Shown one piece after another: positions 1-8,513 of a DNA stretch of 64,000 nucleotides. The position numbers and the translations under genes were made by a program. Under the pieces are notes generated by a model, which did no database searches, was not told the DNA's origin, and worked only from the letters and a program-made list of their open reading frames with translations. The DNA lies in contig NZ_CP139302.1 in assembly GCF_034092375.1 (NCBI RefSeq), forward strand, positions 1,426,001 through 1,490,000, read 5' to 3'. The stretch is from Prochlorococcus sp. MIT 1300. Its GTDB lineage: Bacteria; Cyanobacteriota; Cyanobacteriia; PCC-6307; Cyanobiaceae. Each line of letters opens with the position of its first letter. Within the stretch, counting starts at the first letter, position 1.

Positions 1-378
1 GATGCTGTTTGGGAACGTTTGCTTCCTATTTATGATTTTTGGCGAAAAAACTTACCAGAAGGTGGCGCAATACCTGAATCTGCTAAGCCTTATTTCTCTC
101 CAGGATTTTTATGGTCTCGCTTACCTCTAGACTCTGAGAGTGATAGGATTATAAAAAATATTTTGCTTCCAGCCTTTCATGATTACCTGAACCTTTATTT
201 GGATCTTGTTAATGGTGCACTAGAAGTTGATAATAGCATGTCAAATAAAATTAGTATAGGGCAGAAAAATTACTTCAACTATCGAGCGATAAATGATCCT
301 GCAAGAGGAATGCTGACACGTTTTTATGGAAGAGAGTGGACTGAGAAATATATTCACGACGTTTTATTTAATATTTAA
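1..378 (+). CDS. pebB: Phycoerythrobilin:ferredoxin oxidoreductase PebB (C-terminal part)
   Basis: The reading frame is open from base 1, so the gene starts before the window; about 125 residues are present. The end of the protein carries the ferredoxin-dependent bilin reductase signature, [13 protein letters not shown] followed by a YIHDVLF tail. Members of this family reduce biliverdin-derived tetrapyrroles with electrons from ferredoxin. PebB makes the second reduction, 15,16-dihydrobiliverdin to phycoerythrobilin. PebA is the main alternative; the DPARGM-FYG-EW ending fits PebB better, from memory of the family. In Prochlorococcus the pebA-pebB pair sits beside heme oxygenase, which would lie just outside the window. 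A phosphatase gene follows 100 bases downstream on the same strand. Confidence 0.78.
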   Translation, partial: DAVWERLLPIYDFWRKNLPEGGAIPESAKPYFSPGFLWSRLPLDSESDRIIKNILLPAFHDYLNLYLDLVNGALEVDNSMSNKISIGQKNYFNYRAINDPARGMLTRFYGREWTEKYIHDVLFNI

Positions 379-478
379 GCCTCCGGAGTAATGATGATTT
401 CTGGATAAAAAACACTTTAGGCTCTATCATCTGGGAAATCTACCTTAAGCAAAATTATTTGCTTAACTTTGTCTAGGT

Positions 479-955
479 ATGGTCAAAAGACTGCTTTTCG
501 TCTGTTTGGGTAATATTTGCAGGTCTCCTGCAGCAGAAGCTGTCTTCCTGCATTTGATTAATAGCAAAGGCCTGGCTAAGGATTTCGAAGTTGATTCTGC
601 TGGGACAGGTGGCTGGCATGTTGGAAGGCCCGCGGACTCGAGAATGTTGATGGCTGCTAACCGCAGAGGAATTGAAATCAGAAGTCTTGCTCGCAGGATT
701 GATGTAGAAGATTTCAGAGAGTTCGACCTCATTCTTACTATGGATCAGGATAATTACGATGCTGTACAGGCATTAAGCAAAAAGGCTGGGACCGCTTCAA
801 CCGCAACAATTAAGCCAATTTTGAGTTATTTAAGTAAAGGTGAATTACTCGAGGTCCCAGATCCTTATTATGGAGGGGAGGACGGATTTGAAAAAGTTTT
901 AGATTTATTGGAGGATGCATGTAAGGAGTTGATTGTAGAACTTAGTTCTTCCTAA
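479..955 (+). CDS. Low-molecular-weight protein-tyrosine phosphatase
   Basis: The 158-residue product has the complete active-site loop C9-LGNIC-R15-S near the N-terminus and the general-acid loop with D128 in PDPYYGG. Both are in the right place for the arsenate-reductase-like LMW-PTP fold, and the length is normal for the family. The enzyme removes phosphate from phosphotyrosine in the cytoplasm; bacterial relatives often act on polysaccharide-export kinases, but no such kinase is visible here. ATG start at 479. The 3' end overlaps the convergent panC-cmk gene by 14 bases. Confidence 0.93.
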   Translation: MVKRLLFVCLGNICRSPAAEAVFLHLINSKGLAKDFEVDSAGTGGWHVGRPADSRMLMAANRRGIEIRSLARRIDVEDFREFDLILTMDQDNYDAVQALSKKAGTASTATIKPILSYLSKGELLEVPDPYYGGEDGFEKVLDLLEDACKELIVELSSS

Positions 956-2492
956 TAGGCCAAACTTCCTCAGGAATTCTTTGGTGAAATAGATCAGTTA
1001 TGTCTTCAACCACCTCATCAATATTTTTGCCATCAGTAATAATTTCAATTGCATCTTTGGCTTTAATAAGAGGAGCGATTTCTCTGGAACTATCAAGATG
1101 ATCACGTTCCTTAATTTGTGCCTCGAGTTGACTTAAAGAAGGCACTTTGAAGCCCTTTTGCTTTAAGTCGAATGCTCTTCGTTTTGCGCGCTCTTTTGAA
1201 CTGGCAGTTAGAAATATTTTTAACTCAGCTTTTGGGAAGACCGCAGTCCCAATATCCCTACCCTCAGCAATAAGCCCTCCACTATTACCCATTTGTTTTT
1301 GCTGATTTGTAAGAGCATTCCTGACAGATTCTAGGGAGGCTATTTTTGAAACCAATGCAGTTACTTTTTGTGAGCGAATGATCTCAGTTACATCTTGATT
1401 GTTGACCCTTACCCTTGTAAGAGAAGAGTCGGAGTTGTCTAGCTCTAGATCTAATTTAGAAAGCAATTTATCTACTTCTTGCTCATTGTCAATATTCACT
1501 TGCTTGTTGAACATTAACCAAGTAACTGCTCTATACATTGCACCAGTATCTATGTACAACAGCCCAAGTTTCTTTGCTAAAGCACGTGTGACTGTGCTTT
1601 TGCCAGCGCCTGCAGGACCGTCAATGGCAATAATTGGCTTGCGTGTCATTAGGAATGCGTGATCGATAAGACGGGTTTCTCCGCAGCGGACTGCTGCTGC
1701 TAAAAGAGAGAGCTCTCCAGAGGGGTTGGTTGGTTTAAGGAGGTATGGATCAACTGTTTGCAAATATTCGACCTCAAGGCCACTTTCTTGCAACATGAAG
1801 TTTATGTCAATCAGGTTAATCTCTTTAGTTTTCTGATAAAGATCTGAAGCTTTTTTAAGCAATTTAGGCAATTTTCTTGCTTGGCTTCTTTGGAATGTAG
1901 TTAATTGCCGGTTCCTCGAGCTAAATGCAAGTCCATCTTGGTCACGAACTGTGGAGACACTGATTACACGAACAGATAGACTTAGTCTTTTAATGAGACT
2001 TTTTATTATCATTAATTGTTGCCAGTCTTTTTCGCCAAGTATTAAAGTCTTTGGTTTGATCAGCATTAGTAGGCGATTTATTATTGTAACTACACCATCA
2101 AAATGTCCTGGGCGAGTTCTGCCACACAGCTCTTTTTGAAGTTCTTCGTCGGCTTTAATAATATAGCTTTCGGGGTCTTCAGAAAAGATCTCTTTGACTG
2201 TTGGAGCCCATATCGCAGAGGCTCCTGAAGAGACAGCTAATTCATAGTCATTTGCCAAGTCACGTGGGTATCTTTCAAAATCTTCATTAGGGCCAAACTG
2301 CAGAGGATTGACAAAAATGCTTACTAAAACATTGCCTGGTCTTTTTTGGGTAAGTGCTTTGGCAGTTGCAATTAATGATGCATGCCCCTTGTGTAGGCCT
2401 CCCATTGTGGGGACAAAGTTAATTGGACTACCTTGTTGTTTTTGCCAGAGCCTTAATTCTTCTTGGGTTTTGAGGATCGGATAGCCCATCAT
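942..2492 (-). CDS. panC/cmk: Bifunctional pantothenate synthetase / cytidylate kinase
   Basis: One 516-residue protein with two enzymes. Residues 1 to about 280 are PanC: PTMGGLHKGH at 28-37 is the nucleotidyltransferase-type HxGH motif, and GEKDWQQ near 153 is also typical. It condenses beta-alanine and pantoate for coenzyme A. Residues about 285-516 are CMP kinase, with the P-loop GPAGAGKST at 292-300 and the DTGAMYRAV segment that follows it in Cmk. The PanC-Cmk fusion is a known cyanobacterial arrangement. Two ATG codons occur in tandem at the start; the first is used here. The gene ends inside the tail of the phosphatase gene on the other strand. Confidence 0.95.
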   Translation of the reverse strand: MMGYPILKTQEELRLWQKQQGSPINFVPTMGGLHKGHASLIATAKALTQKRPGNVLVSIFVNPLQFGPNEDFERYPRDLANDYELAVSSGASAIWAPTVKEIFSEDPESYIIKADEELQKELCGRTRPGHFDGVVTIINRLLMLIKPKTLILGEKDWQQLMIIKSLIKRLSLSVRVISVSTVRDQDGLAFSSRNRQLTTFQRSQARKLPKLLKKASDLYQKTKEINLIDINFMLQESGLEVEYLQTVDPYLLKPTNPSGELSLLAAAVRCGETRLIDHAFLMTRKPIIAIDGPAGAGKSTVTRALAKKLGLLYIDTGAMYRAVTWLMFNKQVNIDNEQEVDKLLSKLDLELDNSDSSLTRVRVNNQDVTEIIRSQKVTALVSKIASLESVRNALTNQQKQMGNSGGLIAEGRDIGTAVFPKAELKIFLTASSKERAKRRAFDLKQKGFKVPSLSQLEAQIKERDHLDSSREIAPLIKAKDAIEIITDGKNIDEVVEDITDLFHQRIPEEVWPIRKN

Positions 2493-2624
2493 AATTTTTT
2501 AGTATGACAGCCGTCTATGTCTTTATAGATCGCGAGGTTGTCTATGAGATTCAGGAACTAGTGCTTTTTATCCAATAAGCAAATACCTTTAGGTGATATG
2601 CAAGTTTTGGGGTCGGTAGAACCT

Positions 2625-3662
2625 ATGGACTACAAGACCTCTGGGGTTGATGTAGAAGGTGGAAGGGAGTTTATTGAACGAATACGTTCAAGTGTTGAGA
2701 GCACGCATCGCTCTGAAGTGATTGGGGGGCTTGGAGGTTTTGGTGGCTTGATCAGATTGCCAAGTGGGGTAAAGAATCCATTATTGGTCGCAGGAACAGA
2801 TGGTGTTGGTACCAAACTTGAGCTCGCTCAGGAACATAAATTTCATCAAGGGGTTGGGATCGATTTGGTGGCGATGTGTGTGAATGATGTGATAACAACA
2901 GGGGCTCAGCCTCTGTTCTTTCTTGATTACATTGCTACTGGCAAGCTTGGCCCTCTTGAGATGGCCGAAGTTGTGGATGGGATTGCTGAAGGATGCAGGT
3001 TGAGCAGATGTGCTCTTTTGGGGGGCGAAACAGCCGAGATGCCAGGGTTTTATCCTGCTGGTAGATATGATTTAGCGGGTTTTTGTGTCGGAGTGGTTGA
3101 AGAAGAAGAGATTATTGATGGTCGAACTGTGAAAACTGGAGATCAAATAGTTGGTGTCGCTAGTAGTGGGGTGCATAGCAATGGATTTAGTTTAGTTAGA
3201 AAAGTCTTGGAGATCGCTCATGCGAATGAAAAAACTTGTTTTGGAACTCATAACAGTCCTTTAATTGAGACTTTGCTGGAGCCCACAACAATTTATTTTG
3301 AGTTGGTTAGATCCTTTTTAGATAACAAAATTCCACTGAAGGCAATTGCACATATAACCGGAGGAGGTTTGCCTGAAAATCTTCCTAGGTGTTTACCTGA
3401 TCATTTGGTCCCCTTTGTGGATTTGAGCAGTTGGCCGAGACCAGAGCTGTTTCAGTGGCTTCAAGACACAGGGGAAATTCCTGAGAGGGACATGTGCCAT
3501 ACCTTTAACCTTGGAGTTGGCTTGTGTTTGGTTGTAGCCCCAGAGCTTGCTGAAGATGTCATTCACCTTTGCAGTAGTAACGGACTAGCTGCTCGACTCA
3601 TAGGTGAAGTGGAATCTCTGAATGCTTCAGAACCCAGACTTTTGAGGGGTCTTCCTAATTAA
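2625..3662 (+). CDS. purM: Phosphoribosylformylglycinamidine cyclo-ligase (AIR synthetase)
   Basis: This purine-pathway enzyme uses ATP to close the imidazole ring, turning FGAM into AIR. The 345-residue product begins [16 protein letters not shown], the conserved PurM N-terminus, and has the [12 protein letters not shown]-site strand and [11 protein letters not shown]. An ATG at 2598 in the same frame would add nine residues with no family counterpart, so the ATG at 2625 is preferred. It is divergent from panC-cmk, with about 130 bases between for promoters. Confidence 0.95.
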   Translation: MDYKTSGVDVEGGREFIERIRSSVESTHRSEVIGGLGGFGGLIRLPSGVKNPLLVAGTDGVGTKLELAQEHKFHQGVGIDLVAMCVNDVITTGAQPLFFLDYIATGKLGPLEMAEVVDGIAEGCRLSRCALLGGETAEMPGFYPAGRYDLAGFCVGVVEEEEIIDGRTVKTGDQIVGVASSGVHSNGFSLVRKVLEIAHANEKTCFGTHNSPLIETLLEPTTIYFELVRSFLDNKIPLKAIAHITGGGLPENLPRCLPDHLVPFVDLSSWPRPELFQWLQDTGEIPERDMCHTFNLGVGLCLVVAPELAEDVIHLCSSNGLAARLIGEVESLNASEPRLLRGLPN

Positions 3663-3815
3663 ACGTTTCATTAGTGGTTTGCTTGGGTGGATTACTTCGG
3701 AGTAGTACGACGTGGTAATTCGTTTTACATTCTTCCTTCGATGCCTTTATCATTGAGATATGCAAACCGAAATTTTTCGGTAGCTGCGTAGTTAGATCTC
3801 GATTAATTCGATTCG

Positions 3816-4481
3816 ATGCCTTTTGATACTCCACAGCGTTTAACGCGTAGGCGTAGTTCTGCAGGACCAGTGCCCCCACGCAGACCCCTTGGCAATTCAA
3901 GCGATCCAAGCTTGTCTCATCGCCAAGGACCTCGACCAACTTTTCTGACTCTTCGAGATCATGGAAAGGTTTACGTCGCTGATATGCCCAATTTGTCTGA
4001 TGGGCAGTTGGCCCATGTTGGGAAGGAAGCGCAGGAAGTTTTGGAAAGCCTAGAAAGGCGTATTACTGATCTAGAAAGAGAATTAGGTAATGGTCTTGGA
4101 GATAGTGACACTTTTATTAAGGCTTCTACAAAACGCGACGTAACTAGGCGGTTCATTCGAGCTATTCAGGATGAACAGGAACATCGCAGGAATAATCCGG
4201 CATTAAGAGATGCCGCTACTGAATCATTGCCAAGGACTTTTCTTGAAGTTGCAAGACACCGACTCCCAGGAGCTACATTTGATTCCCTTTTGAGAGAGGC
4301 ATTGGCAGCATGTTCTCCAGAAGAACCTCCAGAGGCATCAACACAGCCACCGCAGCCAACCAACAAACAGCCTGTGCCTCCAGTCAAGGTTGTACCAATA
4401 CGCTCTTCCTCTGCAGCAGCAAATAGTATGCCAGTTGTGGTTAGCCCTGATCCAAACCTCAAGGATTCAACAAGTGCTTGA
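3816..4481 (+). CDS. Conserved-looking hypothetical protein, proline-rich tail
   Basis: I do not recognise a domain. The 221-residue product has a basic, proline-rich N-terminus (about 1-45), a charged helical stretch around 65-95 that could form a short coiled coil (EVLESLERRITDLERELG), a mixed helical middle, and a proline/glutamine-rich low-complexity tail from about 168. No signal peptide or membrane segment is visible, so a cytoplasmic role is likely. ATG start. Codon use is like that of its neighbours, and the opposite-strand readings are worse. Similar picocyanobacterial proteins of unknown function seem likely but could not be searched. Confidence 0.75.
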   Translation: MPFDTPQRLTRRRSSAGPVPPRRPLGNSSDPSLSHRQGPRPTFLTLRDHGKVYVADMPNLSDGQLAHVGKEAQEVLESLERRITDLERELGNGLGDSDTFIKASTKRDVTRRFIRAIQDEQEHRRNNPALRDAATESLPRTFLEVARHRLPGATFDSLLREALAACSPEEPPEASTQPPQPTNKQPVPPVKVVPIRSSSAAANSMPVVVSPDPNLKDSTSA

Positions 4482-4573
4482 ATTGGGAATTGTTTGGTAT
4501 CCCAAGGTTAATTTGGAGTAGTTAGTATGTTTTGGACTATTTAATGCAAAAAGACTTGCAAAGCTTTGGCCTT

Positions 4574-4717
4574 ATGTCAAAAAAAATAGAAGATAAGTCC
4601 AATCAATATATAGAACCATTAATTATAAAAGAAAAACTATTATGTAAATATTGTAAGCGTACGGCATATAATAATATCCATTGTCTAGGGATTTGTGTTG
4701 AGGAAAGTGGATATTAG
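4574..4717 (+). CDS. Small four-cysteine protein, possible zinc ribbon
   Basis: A 47-residue reading frame begins MSKKIEDKSN. Its second half has cysteines at 24, 27, 37 and 41 (CKYC, then CLGIC), a spacing that could bind one zinc ion. The frame can be extended 14 residues upstream to an ATG at 4532, but the lysine-rich start at 4574 looks more like a real N-terminus. Function is unknown. It runs toward another tiny cysteine-rich frame on the opposite strand. Confidence 0.5.
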   Translation: MSKKIEDKSNQYIEPLIIKEKLLCKYCKRTAYNNIHCLGICVEESGY

Positions 4718-4829
4718 TTTGTTAATTGTTTCATGAAAGAGGCGAATTAACTTCATTTATAGGCTGTATTAATGGGCTAAAATATAATTAATTAAATTAT
4801 TTGGCATCTAATTGTTGGCCATTCATATT

Positions 4830-4979
4830 TCAGGTTTGTTTGGGGGTCCAATGTTCGCATTTGATCCCTTTTAGTACTTCTGCAGGTACTGCGACACACC
4901 ACACTCTGCAAAACCCTCCATCCAAAGGGCAGCCAGTGAAATTTTTGCAGTTTGAGCAGCGAGGAAGATGAAAGGACAT
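4830..4979 (-). CDS. Small six-cysteine protein (49 aa)
   Basis: Reading the minus strand from an ATG at 4979 gives MSFHLPRCSNCKNFTGC and ends in KCEHWTPKQT with a TGA at 4830. Cysteines sit at positions 8, 11, 17, 24, 28 and 41, beginning with a CxxC. The residues between them (GCPLDGGFC, CEHW) look like a compact metal- or disulfide-dependent fold rather than random translation. A longer 69-residue frame overlaps it in another register but has no such pattern. Function is unknown. Confidence 0.55.
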   Translation of the reverse strand: MSFHLPRCSNCKNFTGCPLDGGFCRVWCVAVPAEVLKGIKCEHWTPKQT

Positions 4980-5120
4980 GTATTTCAATATGCACACTCA
5001 ATACTTTTCTATTCGCAAGTGGCGGTGTTGTGAGTAAGTAAAAATCCCTATTTAGGTATATGGATTTAGTTCGAAAATACTAGGTTTTAAAACATTACGA
5101 TTTCCTCAGTGAGTCCTTTA

Positions 5121-5149
5121 TTGACAACGTCTCTGCGTTCCATTAACTG
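5121..5149 (+). promoter_or_regulatory. Possible promoter of the recombinase-like gene
   Basis: A perfect -35 hexamer TTGACA lies at 5121-5126, with TAACTG 17 bases downstream as a weak -10. It sits about 55 bases before the recombinase-like gene. Only the -35 match is strong. Confidence 0.3.
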
Positions 5150-5201
5150 TTTTTTTTCATAGTAAAAAGAGGTAGTTTAAGCTAGTGTTTGATTTTAGGA
5201 T

Positions 5202-5837
5202 ATGGAGAAGCGTTTCAGGAGTTCTAAAAACTTTTTTGCAGCCAGCCATTCCTTTATGGCGAGAGCGAGGAAACGGTCTGTGGGTTATGCCCGTATTGGG
5301 ATCGATGATGTTGACGCCCAGCTGCAAGTTGCTGAGTTGAGGGCTGCCGGTTGCAAATATGTAGTCCAAGAATTGAGTAGCAGAGAGGATGGTCTCCCAG
5401 GAATTCGTTTAGAAGAAGTAGTCTGTTCCTTGGGCCAGGCCGATCAGCTGGTTGTGACGAAAATAAGTCGATTAGGCTTGAAGAAGATCGAACTTCTTTG
5501 GTTCCTTAGGGATCTTGAAAGTCAAGGCAAGCATCTCAAAACACTGGATGGATTTCTTGATACAAAGCTTTTAGAGGGATTCGCTGTCCCCATGCTTGGT
5601 TTATTGATTGGATGTAGTGATTTAGAACAGTCTTTAAATAAAGAACAAGCAATTGAGAATATTCATCTTCGACGGATTCAAGGGGGAAATATAAATATGG
5701 GAGGTCGACCAAAGACAAGTGCAATAAAGGAAGCGTTGGTCTTGCGACTAAGAGGTGAGGGATGTTCCTATAGATCAATAAGAGAGCAAACCGGCCTTGC
5801 TCTATCGACAATCCGCAGGATCATTGTGAGTAGTTAG
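5202..5837 (+). CDS. Serine-recombinase (resolvase) relative without catalytic serine
   Basis: The 211-residue product follows the resolvase fold: the first strand VGYARIGIDD (27-36), DAQLQVAELRAAGC, a middle with ADQLVVTKISRLGL (80-93), and a C-terminal Hin-like helix-turn-helix, GGRPKTS to TIRRIIVSS (about 167-211). The catalytic serine that follows YARV in active enzymes is Gly33 here. The second arginine of the DRLGR motif is Leu93, and the aspartate before it is Ser89. DNA cleavage is therefore not expected, while DNA binding may remain. ATG at 5202 is used; a second ATG at 5256 would give a more family-like N-terminus. No strong ribosome binding site decides between them. Confidence 0.8.
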   Translation: MEKRFRSSKNFFAASHSFMARARKRSVGYARIGIDDVDAQLQVAELRAAGCKYVVQELSSREDGLPGIRLEEVVCSLGQADQLVVTKISRLGLKKIELLWFLRDLESQGKHLKTLDGFLDTKLLEGFAVPMLGLLIGCSDLEQSLNKEQAIENIHLRRIQGGNINMGGRPKTSAIKEALVLRLRGEGCSYRSIREQTGLALSTIRRIIVSS

Positions 5838-5846
5838 GCTTTGGTT

Positions 5847-6065
5847 ATGAATGATGAAAACTGGAAAGAAGAGTACAAAAAACTTAAATCTCTTAGGCCT
5901 TACCAAATAAAGTTGCTTGAGGAAGGCGCAACTAGCCTTTCCCAGGCTTGGCTTTTGAACAGCATGTGGTGTGAATGGAAGGAGATAAAGGCTATGACGG
6001 AGACTAATTTGCCTTCTATTGAGGTCTTCTCGGTTGGGACCCCTATGGATCCCTGGGAGGGCTGA
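5847..6065 (+). CDS. Small hypothetical protein (72 aa)
   Basis: Not recognised. The product begins MNDENWKEEYKKLKSL, is charged and largely helical in its first half, and has no membrane segment. It lies 9 bases after the recombinase-like gene on the same strand, so the two are probably co-transcribed. A TTG six bases upstream in frame is a less likely start. Confidence 0.6.
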   Translation: MNDENWKEEYKKLKSLRPYQIKLLEEGATSLSQAWLLNSMWCEWKEIKAMTETNLPSIEVFSVGTPMDPWEG

Positions 6066-6178
6066 AAGCTAAATGGATATAAATTTAGAGTAATACTCAT
6101 GGACTATAAGATTGTCTTAAAGCCGTTTGGTGTTTATTTCTTTGCTAACTTTCAAATGAACAATTATCGGTAACTAAA

Positions 6179-6676
6179 TTGACTAAAATTAAAGCAATAC
6201 AAGACTTTATCTCTCAGACTTCTCCTCTGTACGATTACTGGTGTTCTGCTCAGGATGCAAACGATGAGAAAAAACGGTTGTTAAAGTCTAATACAAAGTC
6301 TCCCGCTGCTTATCTTTTTCAAGAAGAGCCTTATAAGTGGGAAAATTTATATCAGTGCATTGCAAGGGAGGTCTTGAAAGGTGATTTGTCTTCAATTAAG
6401 GGCATGAAAATTCTTCTTGGAAGTATAACTTTTGAGGAGAGAGAGAGGTTGTTAAAACGGTTCTCAGAGAGAGATCTTTTTGATCAAGATACTATTAACC
6501 TGTTTCGTGCCGAGGAAAACCTGCCTGTTGTTCCAAGGAAAAATCGCTTTAGATTCTTTAGAGTTCTACTTTCCATCTTCTTTAACCCTTATAATATAGA
6601 AATTAAGGGAAGGAAAAAGCACTTATATGAATATACAGGACATCTTGTTTTGACCTTGAGGAAACCTTTCTCGTAA
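6179..6676 (+). CDS. Hypothetical protein (165 aa)
   Basis: Not recognised. The frame opens after a TAA at 6170 and has no ATG near its start, so TTG at 6179 is taken. The composition is ordinary for a soluble protein until about residue 120, where a basic stretch (PRKNRFRFFRVLLSIFF) could touch a membrane or nucleic acid. It could also be the remains of a longer gene. It lies 113 bases after the previous gene. Confidence 0.55.
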   Translation: MTKIKAIQDFISQTSPLYDYWCSAQDANDEKKRLLKSNTKSPAAYLFQEEPYKWENLYQCIAREVLKGDLSSIKGMKILLGSITFEERERLLKRFSERDLFDQDTINLFRAEENLPVVPRKNRFRFFRVLLSIFFNPYNIEIKGRKKHLYEYTGHLVLTLRKPFS

Positions 6677-6830
6677 TAATTACTTGCTATTGTGCTCATA
6701 TTTAGAATATTTTGCCTTTAAGTAATGAATGTCTATAAGCCCCTTTTTTCATTCTTCTTTATTTAAGTTGCTTAGACCAATCGAGTCACGCCTCTTATTT
6801 CTCTAATGTGGTCCGTATGGAAAGGTAAGA

Positions 6831-6901
6831 AGGCGGCACCCAGATTCGAACTGGGGATAAAGGATTTGCAATCCTCTGCCTTACCACTTGGCCATGCCGC
6901 C
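6831..6901 (-). tRNA. tRNA-Cys (GCA)
   Basis: The minus strand folds into a full cloverleaf of 71 bases. The acceptor pairs GGCGGC with GCCGCC and is followed by discriminator U; the TψC loop is GTTCGAATC; the anticodon loop reads TTGCAAA with anticodon GCA. A U discriminator is characteristic of tRNA-Cys. CCA is not encoded. Confidence 0.96.
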
Positions 6902-6946
6902 GCTCGGGATTTTGAATTCCCCTCTGCGGATCGTATCAGTGAAGGT

Positions 6947-8188
6947 ATGCCACAACTGTTAGTTGTCAGCAATGGCCATGGTGAAGATTTGATCTCTTTA
7001 AGAGTTTTAGAGGCTCTTCACAGTATTCATCCCTGGCTATCTCTAAAGGCTTTGCCTCTGGTTGGGGAAGGGAAAGCTTTTGATAAGGCTGTAGCAGAAG
7101 GTTGGTTAAAGGTTTTAGGTGCTGCTCGCAATTTGCCTAGTGGAGGCTTTAGTAATCAGAGTTTAAGAGGATTGGTTTCTGATTTGGCGGCTGGATTAAT
7201 AGGAACTACCTGGCGACAGTGGAAATCAGTTCGATTTGCGGCAAAAGAAGGACATCATGTGCTTGCAGTGGGTGATTTGCTCCCACTTTTTTTTGCTTGG
7301 AGTAGTGGAGCTCACTTTGGTTTTATTGGTACACCTAAAAGCGATTACACATGGCGCAGTGGACCTGGTCATGCTCTGAGCGATTTATATCATTTTTGGA
7401 AGGGAAGTGAATGGGATCCTTGGGAGTGGAGTTTGTTGCGCTCAGCCCGGTGCAAGATGGTCGCGGTTAGAGATCCTTTGACTGCACGTGGCTTGAGAAG
7501 GCATGGGGTATCAGCGAGGGCGCCAGGGAATCCAATGATGGATGGGTTAGATGTCACTCCCACGCCTGAATCTTTGGCAGGGTTTAGGCGCTTAATTTTG
7601 CTTTGTGGAAGTCGAATGCCAGAAGCATCAAGGAATTTTGAATGTTTACTTGACGTGATAGGGCGACTGAATTTCGAGACCCCTCTTGCAGTCTTTATTC
7701 CTCTTAGCTCCCAGCCTTCAGTAGATCAATTAGCACCATCTTTGATTTCGGCTGGTTTTAGTCCTTCAGATTTTGACGACCATGGCTTAGAAGCGCAGGC
7801 TTGTTGGGTTAAAGATAAGAATTTTCTTTTCTTGGCTCAAGGAAAATTTGCGCGTTGGGCGTCTTGGGCAGAAATTGGTCTTGCAAATGCAGGAACAGCT
7901 ACAGAGCAACTCGTTGGTTTAGGGGTGCCTGCACTCTCCTTGCCAGGGGAAGGCCCTCAGTTCAAGATGGGTTTTGCTCGTCGCCAAAGTCGGCTTCTTG
8001 GTGGAGCCGTGACTCCTTGTACTACTAAAGGTTTGATGGCGAGGGCCCTAAAAAGATTGCTCGCAGATCAGTCACTACGTACTCGATTAAGTATTTTGGG
8101 TATGCGACGCATGGGTGCATCAGGCGCAAGTGCTGCCTTGGCAGGTTTAATTTCTCAATTGCTACTAAGTTGTGAGACTGAACATTAG
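6947..8188 (+). CDS. LpxB-related glycosyltransferase-like protein
   Basis: The 413-residue product begins MPQLLVVSNGHGEDL. It resembles the cyanobacterial family distantly related to lipid-A-disaccharide synthase (a GT-B fold), with the glycine-rich SNGHGED at the N-terminus and GNPMMDGL at the domain border. The C-terminal half has the ATEQLVGLGVPALSLPGEGPQ donor-site segment. The substrate is unknown; it need not act on lipid A. The frame stays open upstream across the opposite-strand tRNA-Cys, but a start there is excluded because that region is the tRNA; the ATG at 6947 matches the beginning of the fold. Confidence 0.85.
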   Translation: MPQLLVVSNGHGEDLISLRVLEALHSIHPWLSLKALPLVGEGKAFDKAVAEGWLKVLGAARNLPSGGFSNQSLRGLVSDLAAGLIGTTWRQWKSVRFAAKEGHHVLAVGDLLPLFFAWSSGAHFGFIGTPKSDYTWRSGPGHALSDLYHFWKGSEWDPWEWSLLRSARCKMVAVRDPLTARGLRRHGVSARAPGNPMMDGLDVTPTPESLAGFRRLILLCGSRMPEASRNFECLLDVIGRLNFETPLAVFIPLSSQPSVDQLAPSLISAGFSPSDFDDHGLEAQACWVKDKNFLFLAQGKFARWASWAEIGLANAGTATEQLVGLGVPALSLPGEGPQFKMGFARRQSRLLGGAVTPCTTKGLMARALKRLLADQSLRTRLSILGMRRMGASGASAALAGLISQLLLSCETEH

Positions 8189-8237
8189 GTGCTTTGCTCC
8201 TATCAGATTAATGCTAAAGAACTAAAGGTTTTTATTC

Positions 8238-8507
8238 ATGGCTATTATTGAAGATCATGCTTATTTAAAAATTTGTGCCTCGTTAGCGAGTTGCTTAAGT
8301 ATTAGCTTGGCTGCAGCAAGAAAAAAAGTAGAGCTTGCCTCTGCTAAAGCTGGTGTCCGAGATTTAGCTTCTCGTAAAAAGATTGCCGAAGACCTTTTAA
8401 ATCATGCTAAAACCTTATCTTTAGAGCAGTCCAATTCACCATCCAAATCATTAGACCGTTTATTGGAGGCATTGGCTGAGGACGAGAACTTTATGATTGA
8501 AGACTGA
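8238..8507 (+). CDS. Small hypothetical protein (89 aa)
   Basis: Not recognised by function. It is a helical, alanine- and lysine-rich soluble protein with an acidic end (AEDENFMIED). ATG start at 8238, 49 bases after the LpxB-like gene on the same strand. It stops 6 bases before the convergent RNase D gene. Confidence 0.72.
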   Translation: MAIIEDHAYLKICASLASCLSISLAAARKKVELASAKAGVRDLASRKKIAEDLLNHAKTLSLEQSNSPSKSLDRLLEALAEDENFMIED

Positions 8508-8513
8508 CAACTG

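Noticed and set aside
4792-5001. 69-residue minus-strand frame
   Set aside because: It overlaps the 49-residue six-cysteine frame in another register and shows no protein-like pattern.
6831-6901. tRNA-Cys as an attachment site for the recombinase-like gene
   Set aside because: No direct repeat of the tRNA end was seen, and the recombinase relative lacks its catalytic serine.
6806-6946. N-terminal extension of the LpxB-like gene
   Set aside because: It would run across the opposite-strand tRNA-Cys; the family begins at MPQLL.
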